Shown: piece after piece, positions 14,508-19,918 of the stretch
Layout of the letters: each line of letters begins with the position of its first letter
Position numbering within the stretch: position 1 is the first letter of the stretch
DNA from: an uncultured Lachnospiraceae bacterium
Lineage (GTDB): Bacteria; Bacillota; Clostridia; Lachnospirales; Lachnospiraceae
Assembly: GCA_910583965.1 (NCBI GenBank)
Contig: CAJUAE010000063.1
Span: 1 to 19,918, forward strand
Reading direction: 5' to 3'
Length of the DNA: 19,918 bases
Notes under the pieces: generated by a model
The model's input: the letters and a program-made list of their open reading frames with translations, nothing else
Told to the model about the DNA's origin: nothing
The model's database searches: none
Translations under genes and position numbers: made by a program

Positions 14508-15881
14508 TTAGAATCGAAAATAAATAAACGGATTGTAACTGCTGGTCGCCAAATTCATAACACATATCACCAACAATAAAATAGAGGCAGCATATGAAAC
14601 GACAGGTATTTTCAGTCGTTCTTTAATTTTGACGCTAACTGGTGCAGAAAGCACTACTGCGGCAAACAGGCATAATGTATTGTATGGCGTTAACAACTTT
14701 GCAATCAATACCCACTCACCTGAAACTATCTGAAAACCAGTAAACATTGTCAGCAGCAAATGTCCTGCTTGTTTAATTGTATTCGCCCGAAAAATAACAA
14801 ATCCACAGATAACTATAAGCATTGTATAAATATGAGAAAACACCTTATTTTTCAAAGGAATCCATTTCTTGTACTCCAAGGTAATAAACAGACCATGAAA
14901 AAGTCCCCACACAAGAAATGTCAAGTTTGCTCCATGCCATATTCCTGTCGCCATAAAAACAATCAGTTTATTAAATATTGTCCTTGCTTCGCCTTTGCGG
15001 TTCCCTCCAAGTGGAATGTATAAATATTCCTTAAACCACGTCGATAAGGAAATGTGCCATCTTCTCCAAAACTCTTGAATACTTCCTGCGATATAGGGAT
15101 AATTAAAATTTTCTAAAAATGTAAATCCAAACATTCTTCCCAGTCCAATTGCCATATCTGAATAGCCGCTAAAATCAAAATAAATTTGGAACAGATAGCA
15201 GATTGCCGCCAGCCATGCCGTAAGAATAAAATCCATCTGTGTTGTGTACAATGTATCTACAATATATGCCATTGCATTAGCAATCAAAAGTTTTTTGCCT
15301 AATCCACAAAGAAATCTTTGGATTCCGACGGCTGTATCTTCTATTGTAATATGTCTGCTAGAAAGCTGTTTTTCTATATCATGGTACTTTACAATCGGTC
15401 CGGCAATAAGCTGTGGAAAAAACGAAATATACAACATTAAATTCCATACATTTTTTTGTGCGATTGTTCTATCTCTGTACACATCAATACAATAGGAAAG
15501 TGCTTGAAAGGTATAAAACGAGATACCGATAGGAAGTACAATCTCTGGTATTGGAATCTGTATACCAAATATTTTTCCTATTGTCTCAGCCAAAAAACCA
15601 CTGTATTTAAACACAACAAGCAGACCGATATTATACAGAACTGTCAAGGCAAAAATCCCGCACGCCCACTGCTGTTTTGCTGCAATTAGACGCGCCAGCA
15701 CATAGTTTACCAATATGGAACCAATCATCAAAAAGATATAAATCGGTTCCCCAAAAGCATAGAAAAATAAACTTGCCAAAATTAACAATGCATTCTTTAT
15801 CTTTAAATTCGGACAAATCCAATATGCAAAATAAACAAATGGTAACAAAAAAAACAAAAAAATACAAGAACTAAATACCAT
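14508..15881 (-). CDS. MBOAT family O-acyltransferase (AlgI/DltB-like)
   Basis: 457 residues with many hydrophobic segments from the N-terminus on, as in the MBOAT family. These enzymes move an acyl group, usually acetyl, across the membrane for transfer to an extracellular polymer. Signature motifs are FDFSGYSDMAIGLGRMFGF (235-253), EFWRRWHISLSTWFKEYLYI (270-289) and the conserved catalytic histidine H316 in GIWHGANLTFLVWG. The length and motifs match AlgI/PatA-type enzymes better than DltB, and no dltA or dltC is present. GGAG lies 7 nt before ATG 15881. The gene overlaps the end of the upstream SGNH gene by 11 bp, showing tight translational coupling. Confidence 0.94.
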   Translation of the reverse strand: MVFSSCIFLFFLLPFVYFAYWICPNLKIKNALLILASLFFYAFGEPIYIFLMIGSILVNYVLARLIAAKQQWACGIFALTVLYNIGLLVVFKYSGFLAETIGKIFGIQIPIPEIVLPIGISFYTFQALSYCIDVYRDRTIAQKNVWNLMLYISFFPQLIAGPIVKYHDIEKQLSSRHITIEDTAVGIQRFLCGLGKKLLIANAMAYIVDTLYTTQMDFILTAWLAAICYLFQIYFDFSGYSDMAIGLGRMFGFTFLENFNYPYIAGSIQEFWRRWHISLSTWFKEYLYIPLGGNRKGEARTIFNKLIVFMATGIWHGANLTFLVWGLFHGLFITLEYKKWIPLKNKVFSHIYTMLIVICGFVIFRANTIKQAGHLLLTMFTGFQIVSGEWVLIAKLLTPYNTLCLFAAVVLSAPVSVKIKERLKIPVVSYAASILLLVICVMNLATSSYNPFIYFRF

Positions 15882-16950
15882 TTGACACTCCTTGTTCTTC
15901 CTCTAATCCAATCGCAGGTACATAACAGGTCAATTTATCAAGAGCAACCTGATAAAATCCATTGTCTGTCACACCTGTCACTTGTACCGGAAGCCCTGCC
16001 GCACAATTTGGCAGAAGAATCTTTCCTAAAGAATTGGGCTGCAAATAAATAACTGTTTTATCATTTGTATATAACACTGCCTGCATATTTATAACATTGT
16101 ATTGTTGTACTGTTTCCTGGCTGCGCTGTACTGTTTTAAGCACATCTGATATCAGCGCAATATATGTATTGTCATTCCAATGAATATTATCTGTCGCAAG
16201 TGTTGGGTCTTTCATACCCTGCGGATACCGCTCCTTTAGAAATGCTGTATAATCCAAATACTGCTCTGGAAAAGCCTGCTGCAATGCATTGTTTATCGCA
16301 TTGGCATCTTTTATTCGATCATACCATCCTGTCATAGTAGGAATTGACAGAAAATAACAGTCTGCCTCCGGAAACTCATAGTCCATCCAATTTCTATAGG
16401 ATTCTACATAATAACTGCTCGACTTGCTGCTCCTTGTTCTTGCCTCCAGTGCTCCCTGAAATGAAATAATATTCCAATGTGCTATATTTGGATTACAGTT
16501 CATAATCTCATGAACTTTTTCTACCGCACGTCCCCTATTTCCTTTTCCATCACTATAGATATAACTTCTGTCCAACTGTGTAGTACGCTCTTTGGGTATA
16601 TTAAGCCCCTCGTATACAAAAAACAGATTGCCTTTCATATACATTGTATTTGGGTTGCCATACTGATCCTGTGATACAGACTTATCATTTTTATAAAAAT
16701 ATCTGACATCATTCAAGCCTTCTATATAGCCCTCTGCGTCAGTGACGCTGTTCATAAGTGCAGCAGAAAGATATACATGACTTTCCCCTACAAAAATATA
16801 TCCTTCTGCATGATACACCTCATCACTTTCATAAAAACAGACTGCATTTGTATAAAATACAGGCAGGCACACCAGCATACAAAACAGGAAAAATCCTATA
16901 AAGCATTCATACTTGCTTCTTTTTCTTTTTTCGCTATCTTTATGTAACAT
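15871..16950 (-). CDS. SGNH-type extracellular protein with C-terminal SH3-like domain, copy 1
   Basis: 359 residues with an N-terminal membrane anchor or signal (about 15-37). The SGNH-type core has candidate nucleophile S57 in YIFVGESHVYLS and a late D254-N-I-H257 pair (DNIHWND) like the DxxH of this fold. The segment YIYSDGKGNRGRAVEKVHEI and the NIAHWNIISF strand are shared with the next upstream gene. Residues about 288-348 form a bacterial SH3-like domain (AVLYTNDKTVIY, GLPVQVTGVTDNGFY) that may bind the cell wall. It may be an acetyl-transfer or deacetylation partner of the MBOAT enzyme. GGAG lies upstream of ATG 16950, which is 28 bp after the upstream paralogue; its end overlaps the MBOAT gene. 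Confidence 0.8.
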   Translation of the reverse strand: MLHKDSEKRKRSKYECFIGFFLFCMLVCLPVFYTNAVCFYESDEVYHAEGYIFVGESHVYLSAALMNSVTDAEGYIEGLNDVRYFYKNDKSVSQDQYGNPNTMYMKGNLFFVYEGLNIPKERTTQLDRSYIYSDGKGNRGRAVEKVHEIMNCNPNIAHWNIISFQGALEARTRSSKSSSYYVESYRNWMDYEFPEADCYFLSIPTMTGWYDRIKDANAINNALQQAFPEQYLDYTAFLKERYPQGMKDPTLATDNIHWNDNTYIALISDVLKTVQRSQETVQQYNVINMQAVLYTNDKTVIYLQPNSLGKILLPNCAAGLPVQVTGVTDNGFYQVALDKLTCYVPAIGLEEEQGVSNGI

Positions 16951-16978
16951 ACTTTACTTCTCCTTTGAATGCCGCAGC

Positions 16979-18049
16979 CTATTGTGCATTCTGCTGCGCA
17001 AGCCCATCTCCCAGAATATATCCAACGGTCCCATTCAAATCAATTCTAAAAAAGCCATTGTCTGTCACGCCTGTTACCTGTATTGGAAGTCCTGCTGCAC
17101 AATCTGGCACAAGCATACTGCCATGAATATTGGGCTGCGTATAAATCACAGTTGTATCATTTGTGTAGAGAACTGCCTGTACTTCTATAACCGTAAAATT
17201 CTGTGCAGTCTGTGACGACGCTATCACGCCCCTTTTTTCTTGGATTTGTTTGATAATCATAGAAACCATCTCATAGTATGTATCTGTACTCCAATGAACT
17301 AAATCCGATTTCTGTTGTGGGTCTAGTAATCCCTGCGGATAATGCTCCCAGAAAAAAGGCATCAGGTCAATATAATGATCTGGAAACGCTTTTGCTAACG
17401 ATTTATTGAGCGCTTCCTTATCTCCTCTGCCAAAAATTTTAAAGTTCTTTGTCATTGTTGACTGTGGCAGAAAATAACAGTCTGCCTCTGGAAATTCATA
17501 ATTGATCCAGTTTCGATAGGAAGCCACATAATAATCTGCAACCGATTGACCTCCATGCAACGCCGAGTTTGCGCCATGAAAAGAAATAATATTCCAATGT
17601 GCAATATTAGGGTTCGTCTCCATAATGGTGTGAATCTTCTCAACCGCACCGCCGCGCTTTCCAGCACCATCACTATAAATATATTCTTTGCGAATCTGTT
17701 TTTGCAATTCCGCCGTCACGTCTGTTCCTTCAAATACAAAAAACAAATTTCCCGTCATAGTAAAGGTTCCGGGACCTCCCGAATCACTAGAAATAATAGA
17801 GCTATCTGCTGTAGCAGCATAATGCACACCCTCCAGTCCCGGTATATTGCCCATCTCATCCTCTTTCATAGCAAATGCCGCTACGTGCATATGACTCTCC
17901 CCGACAAAGATATAGCCTTCGTCATGAGGTATTCCGTCACTTACATAAACGGTCGCCGCTTCTACTGTTATCCCTCCGCAAAAGACTGCCACTATTATCA
18001 TACTGCACATTACATAGACCAGTATTTTTTTCCATTTTGTCTTCCTCAC
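16979..18049 (-). CDS. SGNH-type extracellular protein with C-terminal SH3-like domain, copy 2
   Basis: 356 residues from GTG 18049. This start has GGGAGG (18056-18061) 6 nt upstream and gives a normal signal peptide (VRKTKWKKILVYVMC..., likely cleavage near VEA). A longer GTG start at 18091 overlaps the upstream stop but has no ribosome binding site. It is a paralogue of the adjacent downstream gene along its whole length: YIFVGESHMHV (S52), NIAHWNIISFHGA, SYRNWINYEFPEADCYFL, a D249-L-V-H252 pair, and a C-terminal SH3-like domain with AVLYTNDTTVIY. A recent or maintained tandem duplication is inferred. Function is probably O-acyl transfer or esterase activity on a surface glycan; activity is not shown by sequence alone. 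Confidence 0.8.
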   Translation of the reverse strand: MRKTKWKKILVYVMCSMIIVAVFCGGITVEAATVYVSDGIPHDEGYIFVGESHMHVAAFAMKEDEMGNIPGLEGVHYAATADSSIISSDSGGPGTFTMTGNLFFVFEGTDVTAELQKQIRKEYIYSDGAGKRGGAVEKIHTIMETNPNIAHWNIISFHGANSALHGGQSVADYYVASYRNWINYEFPEADCYFLPQSTMTKNFKIFGRGDKEALNKSLAKAFPDHYIDLMPFFWEHYPQGLLDPQQKSDLVHWSTDTYYEMVSMIIKQIQEKRGVIASSQTAQNFTVIEVQAVLYTNDTTVIYTQPNIHGSMLVPDCAAGLPIQVTGVTDNGFFRIDLNGTVGYILGDGLAQQNAQ

Positions 18050-18055
18050 ATTTTT

Positions 18056-18061
18056 CCTCCC
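18056..18061 (-). promoter_or_regulatory. Ribosome binding site deciding a GTG start
   Basis: GGGAGG on the - strand, 6 nt before GTG 18049. It supports this internal GTG over the upstream GTG at 18091, which lacks any purine-rich site. Confidence 0.7.
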
Positions 18062-18087
18062 AATCAAACTGAAAACATTTTTCCGAA

Positions 18088-19677
18088 TCACTGTAATCCA
18101 AGCTGTGCCCAGCTAGAAGCACCTATGAGCGGAAGCGCAAAATCAGTATATGCAGTATTGCCCGAATCCATATATTTGAATACTTCATATGCATACCGCT
18201 TTCTATCTCCTACGCGAAGCCCATAAGATTCCGAAGATGCAGCCTCACTTAAATCATCATGCTGTTTGTGGATAATAAAAGCTTCTATCTCTGGCAGAGA
18301 TTCCGCTTTCTTGTAAGCGTAGACAAGCGCTGCTGCCTGATACTGCTCATTGCTGCCATAAGGGCTTGCCTCTGATGCATTAAAGCCAAGTTCTGTTATC
18401 ATTATATGACGGACTGTACCGTTTGGACTTAACAGTGCTGGTTGTTTCATATGATTTGTAAACACTTCCATATTCTGCACTGTTGCAAATTTTGAATTGT
18501 CATTGTGATTTACCAGATTCATTTTAGCATATGGATGCGGAATGCTCCAAAAACGACAATTGTCCATAGGTACTGGATGGGGGTGGATTGTTAAGCCCCA
18601 GTCAATATTTCCGGTTTCTGTGATCGCTGCCGCAAATTTGTCCAAAAACGTTCTGGAAGGATACTGTAATGGCGATTTCCGATCAATCCAGTTCCAGCGC
18701 TGATCAATATTGGTATAAACGCGTGCATCTTTGTTATGGCTCTTGATTGCGTTATAGCAGACGCGGAATTGTCTTGCATAATCTGTGGCAAATTCATCTG
18801 CAGAAATATTTCCCTGATAATGTGCTGGATAATTATTGTTCACCTCATTTCCAATAATCCATGAGTGAATTGTTCCATGTCCACTGCCATTGTAGCGCTC
18901 TGCTAAAAAGCTTATCAGTGCTTCTAACTTTTCTGTCGGAACTTGTTCTTGAACGTTAAACGCATAACTTGTATTTCCCTGTGTTCTGCCCAGTGGTGGA
19001 ATCATATCCAGCGCTGCGGGATTATAATGATTCATAATTACCATCACAACATTGCAGCCTTGTTCTGCTAATGTAGAACACGTTAAGTCATACCCCGACA
19101 CAGCAGAACTGCTAAAACTATAATTTTTGCCATTGTAAGAATAATTGATGCCTCCGCTCTCAACAAATTTGCTGATATCCAACACATAACATGCATATCC
19201 TGCATTTAAGTCTGTCAAGTCACTGGCATAACGGCAATCCGCAATCACACCTTTTTTTGACCGCGCAGGATAACCAGTTGACACAGTGGCTACAACTTCT
19301 GGATTGGTGAGATACATCTCATTGCTAATTGGCACATAAACTCCACCGCGAAGCGCTGTCACCACAAATCTGCTGTACAGTTTTGATGTTGCCTGATTGA
19401 GATTGAGATCGGTTGTAAAGATTACATTGTCAGCGGCAGGCACAGCAGCACAATAATCTGTCCTTGTACCTACACCGGACTCATAGGGCTCTAGGGAAAA
19501 TAAATAATACTGTCCTGAGTCACTTGGCTGTACTGCCCCCGCAGCCGCTACTTGAATCTGATTTCCAGCAATTACACACGCAGTTATTGAAACTGGCTCC
19601 GCTGCAAAAGCAGTCATCTGCATTATAAAAATAAACATCAATGCTGTCACAAAACATAATTTAATTTTTTTCTTCAT
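18088..19677 (-). CDS. Secreted DUF5722 protein, clan GH-A-like glycosidase
   Basis: 529 residues with a clear signal peptide (MKKKIKLCFVTALMFIFIMQ..., likely cleavage after AFA near 25). About residues 30-125 form a beta-rich N-terminal domain. The rest is a DUF5722 TIM-barrel-like catalytic domain: KKGVIADCRYASDLTDLNAGY (from 141), GCNVVMVI, IHSWIIGNEVNNN with candidate acid/base E278, GNIDWGLTIHPHP, and ITELGFN with candidate nucleophile E429. The two glutamates sit as in clan GH-A retaining glycosidases. The ending YTDFALPLIGASSWAQLG is typical of the family. AAGGGA lies 7-8 nt before ATG 19677. It is the first gene of the operon. Its substrate is unknown; from context it probably acts on the same glycan. 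Confidence 0.85.
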   Translation of the reverse strand: MKKKIKLCFVTALMFIFIMQMTAFAAEPVSITACVIAGNQIQVAAAGAVQPSDSGQYYLFSLEPYESGVGTRTDYCAAVPAADNVIFTTDLNLNQATSKLYSRFVVTALRGGVYVPISNEMYLTNPEVVATVSTGYPARSKKGVIADCRYASDLTDLNAGYACYVLDISKFVESGGINYSYNGKNYSFSSSAVSGYDLTCSTLAEQGCNVVMVIMNHYNPAALDMIPPLGRTQGNTSYAFNVQEQVPTEKLEALISFLAERYNGSGHGTIHSWIIGNEVNNNYPAHYQGNISADEFATDYARQFRVCYNAIKSHNKDARVYTNIDQRWNWIDRKSPLQYPSRTFLDKFAAAITETGNIDWGLTIHPHPVPMDNCRFWSIPHPYAKMNLVNHNDNSKFATVQNMEVFTNHMKQPALLSPNGTVRHIMITELGFNASEASPYGSNEQYQAAALVYAYKKAESLPEIEAFIIHKQHDDLSEAASSESYGLRVGDRKRYAYEVFKYMDSGNTAYTDFALPLIGASSWAQLGLQ

Positions 19678-19818
19678 GTCTCTTTCCCTTCTCTTTGTTT
19701 TTTATTTTACAATTTCTTACTCTAATACACTGTTTTTTAATTTCTCATATACCAAGCACTCGCTGTTTGCATCATTGCTTAGTGCATTTTTACTTTTTCT
19801 TCCTCCTTTCTTTTCAGC
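19678..19818. other. Leader region of the surface-glycan operon
   Basis: AT-rich DNA upstream of the DUF5722 gene. It should hold the operon promoter, but I found no pair of -35 and -10 boxes at normal spacing that I can defend. GGAGG on the - strand at about 19801-19806 is followed only by a two-codon ATG CAC TAA frame and is probably not used. Confidence 0.4.
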
Positions 19819-19853
19819 TATACTGACGGTCGAAAAGACTGACCGCCAGTATA
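19819..19853. other. 13-bp stem-loop next to repeat copy C
   Basis: TATACTGACGGTC (19819-19831) pairs with GACCGCCAGTATA (19841-19853) with one mismatch, around a 9-nt loop. No T run follows on either strand, so a terminator role is uncertain. Read on the - strand it follows repeat copy C, just as the terminator at 266-298 follows copy B. Confidence 0.6.
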
Positions 19854-19857
19854 AAGT

Positions 19858-19905
19858 TATGCACACAGCCGCATAAGGAAATATGCCGCTTCGCGGCTGC
19901 GGCTG
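19858..19905 (+). repeat. Interspersed double-hairpin repeat, copy C (diverged)
   Basis: It begins with the same TATGCACA (TTATGCACA counting base 19857) as the copies at 81 and 298. The outer stem is CAGCCGCA (19866-19873) with TGCGGCTG (19898-19905). An 11-nt spacer (19874-19884) contains GGAAAT, and the inner hairpin is GCCGC/GCGGC (19885-19889 with 19893-19897). The stem sequences differ from the other two copies, yet the layout and spacer length are the same, which suggests selection for structure. The right edge may continue beyond the window. Confidence 0.7.
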
Positions 19906-19918
19906 GCGCGATACTCAC

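Noticed and set aside
14508..15881. MBOAT gene as dltB of a teichoic acid D-alanylation operon
   Set aside because: No dltA, dltC or typical dltD is present, and the motifs and partners fit AlgI/PatA-type O-acylation better.
17546..18226. 226-residue open frame on the + strand
   Set aside because: It lies antisense to the SGNH copy 2 and DUF5722 genes, whose conserved motifs make the - strand coding; it has no family features or ribosome binding site.
18267..18275. TGTGGATAA, a DnaA-box consensus match on the - strand
   Set aside because: It lies inside the DUF5722 coding sequence with no companion boxes, so it is taken as a chance match.

Overview
The window looks like a chromosomal segment of a low-GC Gram-positive anaerobe, most likely a Lachnospiraceae-type Clostridium relative. 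This rests on the AT-rich intergenic DNA, strong GGAGG-type ribosome binding sites, A/T-rich promoters with 17-bp spacers, and the gene families present (TrpB2, QueH, DUF5722, DUF3048/YerB-like, MBOAT paired with DHHW/AlgX-like SGNH proteins, and a soluble chemoreceptor with an [FeFe]-hydrogenase-like sensor). The genus is an inference. A tRNA-Val gene lies on the + strand at the left edge; all recognised protein genes lie on the - strand and are described in transcription order, right to left.

Right block (19677 to 11303): seven closely spaced genes that look like one operon for building or remodelling an extracellular glycan. In order they encode a secreted DUF5722 clan GH-A-like glycosidase, two tandem paralogous SGNH proteins with C-terminal SH3-like domains, an MBOAT O-acyltransferase, a secreted DUF3048 protein, a lipoprotein with a Thr/Glu/Ser repeat stalk, and a membrane-anchored DHHW/AlgX-like SGNH protein. 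The block ends in an intrinsic terminator at about 11245-11278. The membrane acyltransferase together with extracellular SGNH partners suggests O-acetylation of a surface polysaccharide; the glycosidase and wall-associated proteins suggest trimming and anchoring. I know of no characterised system with exactly this gene set.

Middle block (11193 to 4211): a clear promoter and a leader with a long hairpin precede carA-carB-queH-argS, ending in a strong terminator just after argS. carAB makes carbamoyl phosphate for arginine and pyrimidine synthesis, QueH completes queuosine in tRNA, and ArgS charges tRNA-Arg. TAATG and near-overlap junctions indicate translational coupling.

Left block (3934 to 266): a cytoplasmic chemoreceptor fused to a ferredoxin/[FeFe]-hydrogenase-like sensor, then a TrpB2-type tryptophan synthase beta subunit with its own promoter. 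After trpB2 comes a bidirectional terminator, and the rest of the interval up to tRNA-Val holds two copies of a palindromic repeat. A third, structurally matching copy lies at the right edge. The three copies share an exact 9-mer, an 11-nt internal spacer and a double-hairpin layout, while the stem sequences of the third copy differ, so the structure appears to be conserved.

The most interesting items are the hydrogenase-like chemoreceptor, the seven-gene surface-glycan operon, the conserved double-hairpin repeat, and the long hairpin in the carA leader.
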